Shown: positions 54,001-62,312 of the stretch, in pieces
Position numbering within the stretch: the stretch's first letter is position 1
Layout: each line of letters opens with the position of its first letter
NCBI RefSeq assembly: GCF_000154785.2
Contig: NC_015730.1
Coordinates: 3,991,501-4,055,500 of the forward strand
DNA from: Roseobacter litoralis Och 149
GTDB taxonomy: Bacteria > Pseudomonadota > Alphaproteobacteria > Rhodobacterales > Rhodobacteraceae
DNA length: 64,000 bases
Direction of reading: 5' to 3'
Program-made: the position numbers and the translations under genes
Notes under the pieces: generated by a model
The model's input: only the letters and a program-made list of their open reading frames with translations
Told to the model about the DNA's origin: nothing
The model's database searches: none

Positions 54001-54942
54001 ATGGCCATCTATCGAAATACGTTTCCAAAGGTGAATGCTGATTTGTTATTGGCATATGTCGGCATGGAGACCGACTTGATCTTCAATCGTGGCGTAGACC
54101 TGCCTGGTTTTGCCTCTTACCCGCTCTTGGAAACCACAGAGGGTCGTGAACTTCTCGAAGGGTATCTGAAAGACATGATTGCTTTGGGCAGTGAGATGGG
54201 CGCCGGAGTGATACTTGAAAGCCCGACTTGGGTCGCCAATCGAGACCGCGCCGCGGCTCTCGGCTATACGCGCAATTCTCTGAAAGACCTCAATCAGCAA
54301 GCAGTCGCCATGATGGCCGAGATGCGCGCCGCCCATGGCGATGTGCCAACGGTAATCAGCGCCAACTTGGGCCCACGCGACGATGCCTATACGCCCGAGG
54401 CGCAAATGAGTCCGCAGGACGCAGAACGCTATCATTCCGAACAGATTTCCGCTTTGGCCGACACAGCTGTTGATGTGATCAGTGGGTACACACTCGCGTA
54501 TCCGGCCGAAGCGATAGGGATTGTGCGCGCTGCGCGGCGTTCTGGCTTACCTGTCGTGATCTCATTCACCGTCGAGACGGACGGGAAGCTTCCAACCGGC
54601 AGTTCATTGGAAGACGCAATTTTACAGGTAGATGCTGCGACCAACGGCTATGCGGCCTACTTCATGATAAACTGCGCGCACCCTGACCACTTTAGAACAG
54701 TCCTTGAAGATCGGCCTTGGATGCAGCGCGTCAGGGGGATCATCGCCAACGCTTCAAAATGCAGCCACGCCGAACTTGATGAAGCCGAAGAGCTTGATGC
54801 CGGTGACCCAACCGAGTTGGCTCAACAGCTTTCCGAAATCCGTCACACGTTCCCACACATCATGGTCTTGGGCGGATGTTGCGGCACAGACATGCGACAT
54901 ATGTCGAAGATCGCCAATATAAGTGGATCAATATCGGCATAG
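54001..54942 (+). CDS. Homocysteine S-methyltransferase family protein
   Basis: Start ATG 54001 has GGAGG five bases upstream. The 313-residue TIM-barrel protein shows LLAYVGMETDLIFNRGVDLP, VILESPTWVANRDRAAALGY and VISANLGPRDDAYTP. The zinc ligands are the Cys in YFMINCAHPDHFRTVL and the pair in VLGGCCGTDMRHMSKIA. Members transfer methyl from S-methylmethionine, betaine-type donors or folate to homocysteine; the donor is unknown. It is followed by a headless metallophosphoesterase remnant. Confidence 0.88.
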   Translation: MAIYRNTFPKVNADLLLAYVGMETDLIFNRGVDLPGFASYPLLETTEGRELLEGYLKDMIALGSEMGAGVILESPTWVANRDRAAALGYTRNSLKDLNQQAVAMMAEMRAAHGDVPTVISANLGPRDDAYTPEAQMSPQDAERYHSEQISALADTAVDVISGYTLAYPAEAIGIVRAARRSGLPVVISFTVETDGKLPTGSSLEDAILQVDAATNGYAAYFMINCAHPDHFRTVLEDRPWMQRVRGIIANASKCSHAELDEAEELDAGDPTELAQQLSEIRHTFPHIMVLGGCCGTDMRHMSKIANISGSISA

Positions 54943-54983
54943 CCAGTCCGACAATAACCCCTAAAAAACTACCTTGTTAAAGA

Positions 54984-55559
54984 ATGACCGATTTAGGTGA
55001 AAAACTCGACATACTAGATGTTGTGTTTGGTTGGAGTGAGCCTTCCCAACTCGCTGTGATTGCGACCGCCTTCGATCAGCTTGAGGAACGTCAACTGAAC
55101 TGGCTTCGCGAGAAATCTCCGACGCTCTGGTTGTCAGAAGACGTTTTCGCCTGTCACGGGACACCGACGAGCGACACGACCTATTGGTTGGAGAGGGTTT
55201 CGCCAGAAGGCGAAGTTATCCTCAGATCGCGTAACGAAGGTGCGAGCGAGGCATACGGCGTCAAGGCGAGCCCCCTGCTATTTGGCCATTCTCATCTACC
55301 ACGTCGAATGGACCTACCTGATGGCCGTATGATCCTGAACCCCGGCAGTGTCGGGTGCTCAGACTATGTCGACGACACACCAGTGCGTCATGTCGTTCAA
55401 ACAGGCACCAGCGCAGCCTGCCATGCCGTCGCTGGGAAAACGACTGCCGGATGGGCTACCGCGTTTCTGCATGTGCCTAATGATCCGAGCCGTAGGATAG
55501 AATTGGCAAAGTGTTCTGGTCATTCCAACTGGGAAAAAGACTGGCTACGGGCTGGGTGA
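54984..55559 (+). pseudogene. Metallophosphoesterase, N-terminally truncated
   Basis: The 191-residue frame carries the C-terminal part of a YfcE/MPE-like calcineurin-type phosphoesterase: DVFACHGTPTSDTTYWLE, SPLLFGHSHLPRRMDLPDG, MILNPGSVGCSDYVDDTPV. The first about 70 residues with the metal-binding DxH, GD and GNH motifs are missing, and only 41 bases separate it from the previous gene, so there is no room for them. Activity is unlikely. Confidence 0.7.
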
Positions 55560-55568
55560 ACTGAGCGC

Positions 55569-55588
55569 ACCGGTTTTCGCAAACCGGT
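55569..55588. repeat. Perfect short hairpin after the metallophosphoesterase remnant
   Basis: ACCGGTTT pairs perfectly with AAACCGGT around TCGC, ten bases past the stop. There is no U tract on either side, so a terminator role is uncertain. The rest of the gap to 55710 shows only decayed spacer sequence. Confidence 0.45.
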
Positions 55589-55710
55589 CATTCGATCAAA
55601 GGAAAACTGTCACGCGTTTCGCATGTTCATGCGCGATGCAGCGAACGTCAGTTTGGATGAGGCCACCGTAACCATTCGGCAACTGCTTTGCGTCGGCGGT
55701 ACTTTACCAC

Positions 55711-56262
55711 CTACCTAAAAAACAGATGTGAGTATTCCCTGGTTCCCGCAAGGATCTCTTTTACAACAGAGCCCGGTGTAGGCCAGCTAGGGTGCAAGAC
55801 GGCTTCAACGGCGTCCGCGTCAAATACGAGCCGCGCGTTATGTTTCGCCGCAAGATGCCGCATCTGGATGTTTTCTTTCAGGCACACCATTTTAATTGTT
55901 CGAACGCCCCTGTTCCGGGCAATGATGAGAATGTGTTCAAACAAGGCATCGCCGATCCCGATGTTTTGCCATTCAGTCTCAACACAGAACGCAGCTTCGG
56001 TCGTTGACGGCCAAGCATGAAAGAGACCATTCAGCTCCACCAGTCCCTTTAGGTGCCCGTCGATAAAAGCGCCACACACGATACTATCGTAGCGAAGGAT
56101 GTTTTTCGCGTAGTTCAAAACGCCATTGTCACTGGCGGCCCCGCAAAACCTTGACCGCCGCGTTTGGACATCCAGGCGGAGGAAATGATCGCAAATATCT
56201 TCCTGATCGCCTGAATGGAGACGACGGACGACCAGATGTTGTGGGGTTCTTCTATCACTCAT
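55711..56262 (-). CDS. GNAT-family N-acetyltransferase
   Basis: A 183-residue protein with the GNAT core: VVRRLHSGDQEDICDHFLRL at the N terminus, GAFIDGHLKGLVELNGLFHA, EAAFCVETEWQNIGIGDALF with the acetyl-CoA pyrophosphate loop QNIGIG, then IKMVCLKENIQMRHLAAKHN. The acceptor is unknown. It lies downstream of two small hairpin RNAs and two DUF1127 genes on the same strand, so it could be read from their promoter. Confidence 0.88.
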   Translation of the reverse strand: MSDRRTPQHLVVRRLHSGDQEDICDHFLRLDVQTRRSRFCGAASDNGVLNYAKNILRYDSIVCGAFIDGHLKGLVELNGLFHAWPSTTEAAFCVETEWQNIGIGDALFEHILIIARNRGVRTIKMVCLKENIQMRHLAAKHNARLVFDADAVEAVLHPSWPTPGSVVKEILAGTREYSHLFFR

Positions 56263-56294
56263 TTTGCAGGGCTCCTGCCTGACAGAATGGTTTG

Positions 56295-56330
56295 GGCCAG
56301 CACCCTCGGGAGGAGGTGAGGATGCTGGCC
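56295..56330 (-). ncRNA. Cuckoo/CcsR-like hairpin RNA, distal copy
   Basis: On the minus strand GGCCAGCA pairs with TGCTGGCC (with further CCTC/GAGG pairing inside), and the loop displays CCTCCTCCC (56308-56316). Hairpins with an exposed CCUCCUCCC directly downstream of a DUF1127 gene are the definition of the Cuckoo RNA family, known as CcsR1-4 in Rhodobacter sphaeroides, where they are made under stress and processed from a DUF1127 mRNA. Confidence 0.8.
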
Positions 56331-56369
56331 TTTGCGTTGGCGCTCCCTGTTGGATTTTCGCCGCGGCTC

Positions 56370-56405
56370 GTGCTGACTTACTCTGGGAGGAGCGAGAACC
56401 AGCAC
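56370..56405 (-). ncRNA. Cuckoo/CcsR-like hairpin RNA, proximal copy
   Basis: On the minus strand GTGCTGG pairs imperfectly with the later TCAGCAC, with inner CTC/GAG pairing, and the loop displays CTCCTCCCA (56384-56392). It starts about 37 bases past the downstream DUF1127 stop and 39 bases before the second hairpin. Two tandem copies match the arrangement of this sRNA family. Confidence 0.78.
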
Positions 56406-56441
56406 TTTTCTAGGACCGTTCCGCCTTTGCGGACCGGGCCG

Positions 56442-56657
56442 TTATTCGTTCTCCATGAGCGTTGCGGCGTATTTCGGGATATCGGATCGTGAAATGCCGA
56501 CCTGCGCAAGCTGGTGGTCACTCATGCTTGAAAGCGTCGACAGCATCCGGGCCATTTGAAGCGCCCTTATGCCAGCATGTACTTTTGCGCCGAGCCTCAC
56601 CAACAGCGCGAATGGTGCGGCGAAAGCGTGATTGTGCGTCTGCGTACTAACAGCCAT
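56442..56657 (-). CDS. DUF1127 protein (CcaF1-like)
   Basis: The start at 56657 is chosen for GGAGGCGG just upstream. The 71-residue protein ends LSSMSDHQLAQVGISRSDIP, KYAATLMENE, the C-terminal DUF1127 (YjiS-like) helix motif. DUF1127 proteins are small, basic and often RNA-related; in Rhodobacter one (CcaF1) is linked to the CcsR sRNAs. It overlaps the preceding DUF1127 gene by 11 bases. Confidence 0.85.
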   Translation of the reverse strand: MAVSTQTHNHAFAAPFALLVRLGAKVHAGIRALQMARMLSTLSSMSDHQLAQVGISRSDIPKYAATLMENE

Positions 56658-56871
56658 AAGCCGCCTCCATCGCCAGTCTTTTGATATTGCTGCGTGGTAT
56701 ACCAAGGTCTTTCAGGTCTCGGTCGGTAAGTACTGAGAACTCATGATACGTTGCGCGGTAGACCCTACGTTTGGCCTGCGCCCGTCGCATGTGGTCCATT
56801 TTTTGATTAAAGAACGTGCGGCCAGCATCAAAAACGGCATCCAGCCCACTATTTGATCGTGTTATTGCCAT
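56647..56871 (-). CDS. DUF1127 protein
   Basis: The 74-residue basic protein contains AQAKRRVYRATYHEFSVLTD and RDLKDLGIPRSNIKRLAMEA, the classic DUF1127 signature. GAGGT precedes the ATG. It leads a short operon of two DUF1127 genes and two Cuckoo-like RNAs. It is divergent from a LysR gene, with an 11-base perfect inverted repeat in the gap. Confidence 0.88.
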   Translation of the reverse strand: MAITRSNSGLDAVFDAGRTFFNQKMDHMRRAQAKRRVYRATYHEFSVLTDRDLKDLGIPRSNIKRLAMEAAYGC

Positions 56872-56889
56872 GATATTACCTCGTCTCTT

Positions 56890-56919
56890 GCTGCAGTGCA
56901 GTATTTATGCTGCACTGCA
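56890..56919. promoter_or_regulatory. Perfect 11-base inverted repeat in the divergent DUF1127-LysR gap
   Basis: CTGCAGTGCAG (56890-56900) and CTGCACTGCAG (56909-56919) are exact complements around TATTTATG. It lies 19 bases upstream of the DUF1127 start. It could form a hairpin in the 5' leader or serve as an operator for the divergent LysR regulator. Confidence 0.6.
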
Positions 56920-57002
56920 GAAGTACGCGCATTTGGTAGCGCTCACAATTAGTCGATTTGGCAAGGGACCCATGCCAGATTGGAACAGGTAGGCGATACA
57001 AG

Positions 57003-57914
57003 ATGGATATTTCAGCACAGATGCTGATCTTCGCAACCGTGGTGGAACAGGGAAGCATTTCTGCGGCCGCAAGATCAATGGGGCAGACGCCTTCAGCCGT
57101 CAGCAAGCAGATTGGTCTTCTTGAGGATCACGTGCATTACCGCCTGCTGAATCGGACGAGAACCGGTGTTTCGCCAACGCAAGAAGGCCAGGACTTCTAC
57201 GAAAAATGCAGAGCAATGGCTGAAAAGTTCAAAGAGGCCGAGGCGATGATTCACACTCTTGACGGCGTCGCGCGCGGTACTCTCAAAGTCGCGTCCACCG
57301 TTGCCTTCGGAAAATCCCAGCTGATTCCTGCGTTACCTGCCTTCATGGAGGAAAACCCGGAGGTTCAGGTTGCGCTCGATCTGACGGATCGCGAAATTGA
57401 CCTTCAAAGCGAAGGGTTTGATGTGGCCATATGTTTTGCCGAACAACGCAAGAACCCCGATATTGTCGTCCGGCGCATCATGCAGAGCCGCAGGGTGCTG
57501 TGCGCCGCACCAAGCTATCTTGAGCGGTCGGGAACGCCGACAAGTTTTGCCGAGCTGGCCCACCACAATTGCCTGAGGATTGCCGGGAACAGCCGACGGA
57601 ACGCGTGGAGCGACGGAGATTCGATCAGTTGTGACGGATTTGAAGCCCAAGGCAGCTTTCAGGGAAATAGTACAGATGTCGTCTTTCGAGCGGCACTTGC
57701 TGGGATCGGAATCGCGCGACTGCCCTGTTACATGGCAAATCGAAAGTTTCAATCAGGCGAGCTCGTCCAAGTCATGCCGGAGTATGCACCGCCAAGCACA
57801 GATATCGTCGTGATGTTTCCCGAAAAACGTAATCTTGCCCCCAAAACGCGCGCGTTTGTGGATTTTCTGGTACGGCGGTTTCGTGAGGTTCGAGACTATC
57901 AGATGACTGGGTAA
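57003..57914 (+). CDS. LysR-family transcriptional regulator
   Basis: The start at 57003 (MDISAQMLIFATVVEQGSIS) fits the family; a longer in-frame start adds a non-conserved tail. HTH: AAARSMGQTPSAVSKQIGLL, then YRLLNRTRTGVSPTQEGQDF. The effector domain has GFDVAICFAEQRKNPDIVVR and VVFRAALAGIGIARLPCYMA. The 303-residue length is normal. It is divergent from the DUF1127 pair and followed 13 bases later by a carboxymuconolactone decarboxylase gene. Confidence 0.92.
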   Translation: MDISAQMLIFATVVEQGSISAAARSMGQTPSAVSKQIGLLEDHVHYRLLNRTRTGVSPTQEGQDFYEKCRAMAEKFKEAEAMIHTLDGVARGTLKVASTVAFGKSQLIPALPAFMEENPEVQVALDLTDREIDLQSEGFDVAICFAEQRKNPDIVVRRIMQSRRVLCAAPSYLERSGTPTSFAELAHHNCLRIAGNSRRNAWSDGDSISCDGFEAQGSFQGNSTDVVFRAALAGIGIARLPCYMANRKFQSGELVQVMPEYAPPSTDIVVMFPEKRNLAPKTRAFVDFLVRRFREVRDYQMTG

Positions 57915-57927
57915 CCGGTGCGGAAAC

Positions 57928-58339
57928 ATGATTGATGAGGAAGGAAAAGGTGGCGATTTGACCAAGAACACAACTGACATCGGAAGAAAGCTGTCCGAGC
58001 ACCTTAACCCGGGGATGGAAGACGCATTGAACGCGCGCTACGGGCATCTATTGCCTGGCATGGCCGAAGGTGTGGTCGATTTCGCCTATGGTCGCCAATA
58101 CGCACGGCCTGGCCTTGGTCTTCGTGACAGATATTTGGGAACCATTGCCGCTCTGACGGCCTTTGGGGGGTCAAACAATGCCTCAACTCAAGGTGAATAT
58201 CGCCGGCGGGCGCAAAGCAGGCTTGTCGCAAGAAGAGATTGCAGAAGTAATCTGGCAAATGGCGTTGTATGGTGGGTTCCCGGCGGCGATCAATGCGTTG
58301 AACGCGGCGCTGGAGGTTTTCGGCGAAGAAGATAGCTGA
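57928..58339 (+). pseudogene. Carboxymuconolactone decarboxylase family protein, split by one extra G
   Basis: The first frame reads [48 protein letters not shown]; the family continues in the next frame: [55 protein letters not shown], stop TGA 58337-58339. The switch falls on a run of six G (58165-58170); five G would restore one frame through [10 protein letters not shown]. The start is either ATG 57928 or TTG 57958 behind AAGGAAAAGG. Family members are oxidoreductase-like helical proteins. The extra G is a real mutation, a slippage site or a sequencing error. Confidence 0.75.
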
Positions 58340-58608
58340 GGCGTGGAAGCCCAGTTCCCCGACAAAGCGGCGATCAGGACATCTGTTGCGTGAAACCTGA
58401 GTTCACAGGTCCACTCCAATCAGGTACCGTCTCAGCAAGAACTGCGAGGCCAGAAAACAGCAAGGTCATACCCCTTGTTGCTTGTCTATCATTTTCGCTG
58501 TGAGAAGTATGAACGTCTGGTCCGCGCGTCGCGCTACGGAAAAAAAGTTCAATAGGATGCGGAATTATTTGTGTTACAAGCGCACGCAGCGAGATGTCAT
58601 CACATCCG

Positions 58609-60348
58609 GTTTGGGCTGAGGGTGTGTGAAAACTCTGGATGTTGTATGCTTCTCGTCAAGAATAGGAGGCGTGCATGTCGGGATATATCGAAGGTGCAGA
58701 TCGAAGTCAGATGACGCTTTTTCCGGACCGGCTGGAAGACTGGATCGACGAGGACAATGCGGTTCGCGTGATTGACCTCTTTGTGGAGGAGATCGACCTT
58801 GAGGCGATCGGTTTCCTGTGGACGGCGCCGGCGCGGACAGGGCGGCCCGGCTATTACCCATCTGTCCTGCTTAAGCTGTTTATCTACGGCTATCTGAACC
58901 GCGTGCCCTCCAGCCGCGCGCTGGAGCGGGAGGCTGGTCGCAATGTTGAGGTGATGTGGCTGACGCGGCGATTGGTCCCGGACCACAAGACACTCGCTGA
59001 TTTTCGCCGCGATAACGGTCCCGCCATTCGGCGAACTTGTGCACAGTTCGTCGAACTCTGTCGCCGGATCGGGGTGCTGAAGGGGGATTGTGTTGCCATC
59101 GACGGCTCCAAATTCAAGGCGGACAATAATCGAGACAAGAACTTTACCAAGGGCAAGATCGCGAGCCGCACCACCCATCTGATTGCGAGTATCGAGCGCT
59201 ACCTCGATGAAATGGTCCGGATCGACCGTCAGGAAGAGGGTGAGGTCCGGGCCGAGAAGGTCGCCAATCTGGCACAACGCTGCGCGCGTATCCGGCAGGA
59301 GATCGAACGCTTGGTGGACATCGGCCAGGCGCTCAGGGAAAGCCCGGACAGTCAGATATCCCTGACGGATCCGGATGCCCGCTCCATGGCCACCAGCGCC
59401 AAGGGCAGCGGTTTTGTTGGCTACAACGCCCAGTCCGCGGTGGATACCGAGACCCATCTGATTGTCACACATGACGTGATCAATGCCGGGCACGACATCA
59501 ATGCCGGGCACGACCGTGAACAACTGTCGCCGATAGCCAAGGCGGCAAAGGCCGCTCTCAGACGTGACGAAATGAGCGCGGTGGCTCCCTCTCGGGATAT
59601 TGCTTCGCAATACCCTGCCGGGCAGTGGACAAGGGCTACTTCAGCGGCCGCGAAATCCTGGCCTGTCACGAGGATGGCATCACCCCGACCCTCCCCCGGC
59701 CCGAGACTTCGGGCAATCGCAAGAAGGGCATGTATGTGAAGGCCGACTTTGCCTATGACGCGGATGCGGATCTTTACCGATGCCCGGCAGGTGAGACGCT
59801 GACTTACCGCTATACGACCGAAGAAGGCGGCTTGATCGTGCGACGCTACTGGACCAACGTCTGTCAGACCTGCCCGGTCAAGGCGCGCTGCACCACCGGA
59901 AAAGAGCGCCGGATCACACGTTGGGAACACGAACATCTGGTCGACGAGATGCGCGACCGCATGAGCAGCGAACCCACATTGATGAAACTGCGTCGCTCAA
60001 CGGTCGAGCACCCATTCGGCACGATCAAAGCGTGGATGGGGGCGGCGCACTTCCGGATGCGCACGCTCAAGAATGTCCGCACCGAGATGGCATTCCATGT
60101 CCTCGCCTACAACATCAAGCGCATGATTAACCTAATCGGTGTACGTGGGCTTCTGGCCGCCATTCCGGCCTGATGGGCGGCGCTCAGCTCAAATCGTATC
60201 GCAGCAAACGTCACAAGTGCGCAGATTCAGCCCTCTCCGGAGCAAAAGGCGCAAAAGTGGCCCAAAATCAGGATACCTCCACAAAATCGGTTGAAACGTC
60301 CTCATCGTCGAGAAACCAAGCGAGTTTCCACACACCCTCAGCCCAAAC
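58609..60348 (+). mobile_element. IS1182-type insertion sequence, defective
   Basis: A 27-base inverted repeat with one mismatch marks the ends: GTTTGGGCTGAGGGTGTGTG at 58609 leading to ACTC at 58635, and its complement at 60322-60348. They enclose a broken transposase gene. It is related to but clearly different from the element at 20884-22585. No target-site duplication is obvious. The gap before it (58340-58608) shows no gene. Confidence 0.83.
58675..60173 (+). pseudogene. IS1182-family transposase, frameshifted by a small hairpin insertion
   Basis: The first frame (58675-59739) starts behind AGGAGGC with SGYIEGADRSQMTLFPDRLE and contains CVAIDGSKFKADNNRDKN and VGYNAQSAVDTETHLIV. After SAV at about 59584 the homology moves to another frame: DKGYFSGREILACHEDGI to RSTVEHPFGTIKAWMGAAHF, ending 60173. 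Between them lies an extra 44-base segment. An 18-base tandem duplication (INAGHD twice, about 59479-59514) adds six residues just before. The gene cannot make a whole transposase without frameshifting. Confidence 0.85.
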
Positions 60349-60367
60349 TGGACACTGAGCGCCCTAA

Positions 60368-60466
60368 AGCGTCATGCGAAAAACCTGAATCACGTAACGC
60401 TGCCTGAAATCAAAGATTTCAATGCGTTACGTGATACTTGATGTTTCAGGTATTTCGTCAAACGCT
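60368..60466. repeat. Nested palindromic repeat (MITE-like candidate)
   Basis: A 99-base imperfect palindrome. Outer arms: AGCGT...CGAAAAACCTGAA against TTTCAGGTATTTCG...ACGCT. Middle: ATCACGTAACGC pairs exactly with GCGTTACGTGAT. Inside these, TGAAATC and GATTTCA form a small perfect hairpin. CTA flanks both ends. It sits 20 bases from the defective IS. No gene is seen between 60467 and 60650. Confidence 0.6.
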
Positions 60467-60655
60467 CTAATCGAATGCTGCAGTAGCAGCTCGCATTGCT
60501 GCCCTTCGCTGCGAGCGCAAAGCACTTTCAAGCATTACAAGGGAATAGATCAGGTTGCGCGAAACCTGGATATCTGAGGAGGGGCCATAACATTCGTAGA
60601 TATTGTGATCGTGGGCACCCTCAGAGCGCCCACAACATAGCAATTTCTGCAGTTA

Positions 60656-61080
60656 TCAAGGTATTGGCTTTGTTTGGTAAGTATATTTGTAATTAACAAA
60701 GAAAACCTGATTCAGGTCGCCGAACCCGCTCCCGCTCTCTACATGCAAGATGGCTTTTCCGGAAACATTTAGATCAGCCACGATATCCATCCCCGGAACA
60801 GGAAATGGAACTGTTGCATCAGGTTCCCGAGGATCGCAGAGTGGTCTATGACCTCTGCGATCCTCGGAGTTCACAACGGTGCCTGCTTAAATATAATCGC
60901 GCACAATATAGTGCCCGGCAGGCGCATTGAAACCAACGTATGACGAGAACGTACAACCGCTATCACTCGTTTTTCTACATTCGCCACGGATGGTAACCTC
61001 CGTCGCCGTCGGACTGACGGTTGCGGCCAGCAAAGCAATTGGTGCACCAATCGTTTTCTTCGTCAGTTACCAGCTTGATT
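60656..61080 (-). pseudogene. Degraded small exported protein, family unknown
   Basis: In one minus-strand frame, right after a TAA, CTG begins a signal-like sequence TKKTIGAPIALLAATVSPTA, followed by EVTIRGECRKTSDSGCTFSS and YVGFNAPAGHYIVRDYI, then TAA, and the same frame continues PFPVPGMDIVADLNVSGKAI to FFVNYKYTY. The lost ATG and the stop suggest a dead gene of about 140 residues. I do not recognise it. Confidence 0.4.
60827..60867. repeat. Strong perfect hairpin
   Basis: CCGAGGATCGCAGAG (60827-60841) is exactly complementary to CTCTGCGATCCTCGG (60853-60867). The loop itself can pair as GGTC/GACC around TAT, at the cost of opening the innermost outer pair. There is no U tract on either side. 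It lies inside the degraded exported-protein frame. Confidence 0.65.
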
Positions 61081-61193
61081 GTTTGTGGCATCCCAGAACT
61101 TTGGAAAAATAAAACATATTCTTCCTCCAAATGTGGTGGGCACATGAAAACTGCGCCCATCTCTAATTGTTGCCAACCGGCGAGCCAGTGAGC

Positions 61194-62191
61194 ATGAAAC
61201 AAACAGATCATGCGTCCGGATTTTATGATTTGGCTTCTGAGGAAGCACTTTGCGCGATCATGAAAGCTGCTTTGCTCCAACAGAAATTTATCACCCCGCC
61301 GTCAATCTTGGCAGATGGCGCCGTGCGCTCGATTCTGTCTCTCAGGCTGTCGAGGCAAGAGCTATCGCTCTACTGATCCGTAGACCGGGTGAAGCATCAA
61401 AAGACCTGCAGATGCTCAATTCGACGTGCCTGAAATTTGTCCGCAGTCCTTGGGGCGTTTACTATGATTTGAGGCTTAACCGGCTTCAAAACCCGGACTG
61501 GGAATTTCTCAGTAAGCAACCAACGCATCAACCGACGCTCGATACCCTGATTGGGCCACCACCTGCAGTACTAGGCAAGCGAGCAGACTATGCCTTTCTC
61601 AGAAAGAGACTCAAAATAGGAAGACGGCTAGGCGTCAAGCTGAATTCAGACAAGGTATGGTTCGATGCCATGAGCATTGCGTTCACTGAGAGCGCCAGTC
61701 ATGTTCCTTGGTCGGCGATAGAGGAAACCAAGTTTCTACTGCCGCATCATTCAAAAGATGTTGAGAAAGGACGCACCTTTGTCCAACTCAAATCACGGTA
61801 TTCCGCAGTATTGACCGAACTCAACCGAGTGAAGGTTGGGCTAGCAATAGCATTACCATCGGTTGACATCATCGTTGAGAATGATGAGACAGAACGCATT
61901 TTGGCTCAGAAAGATGGTTTGACGAAGGGTCACGACGGGCATTTGAAATGTCATATTCAAAACGAAAATGCGAAACTTAACGAGGCGATATTTGAGACAG
62001 CAAACACCGCCCGGGGCGAAGAAAACTGCCACGAATGGTTGATCGCAGTTCAGCGTCCATCTGGCTTGTCGTCACTGCTGTTAGATCTGGCGCCCCTAAA
62101 AAGACAGCAAAGCAGAACCAGATGGAGGGTGAATTCACACTTCGCGGGACAAAACTTCCGTTCGACAAGTTTGCCTAAAAGGCTGCTCTGA
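61194..62191 (+). pseudogene. LuxR-type regulator remnant: sensor region without HTH
   Basis: ATG 61194 opens KQTDHASGFYDLASEEALCA; near 61262-61285 the likely continuation moves to a second frame, APTEIYHPAVNLGRWRRALD, which then stays open to 62191. The later part, VDIIVENDETERILAQKDGL, DGHLKCHIQNENAKLNEAIF and ECHEWLIAVQRPSGL-like residues, resembles the PAS-like region of LuxR-family regulators found in Alphaproteobacteria. The C-terminal LuxR HTH expected after DLAPL is absent. The assignment is by pattern only and uncertain. Confidence 0.45.
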
Positions 62192-62312
62192 TGGCTGCTA
62201 CGGACGTTCTGTACACGCCCCACACAGAGTGCACTCAGCGTTGCTCACGCAATTCTAGCGTGCGCCAAGTTTAGCGCGGTTCTACTGTGTTTGACTGAAT
62301 TCGTGGCAGCGT

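Noticed and set aside
55569..55588. The ACCGGTTT hairpin as an intrinsic terminator
   Set aside because: No U tract follows on either strand; left as an unassigned hairpin.
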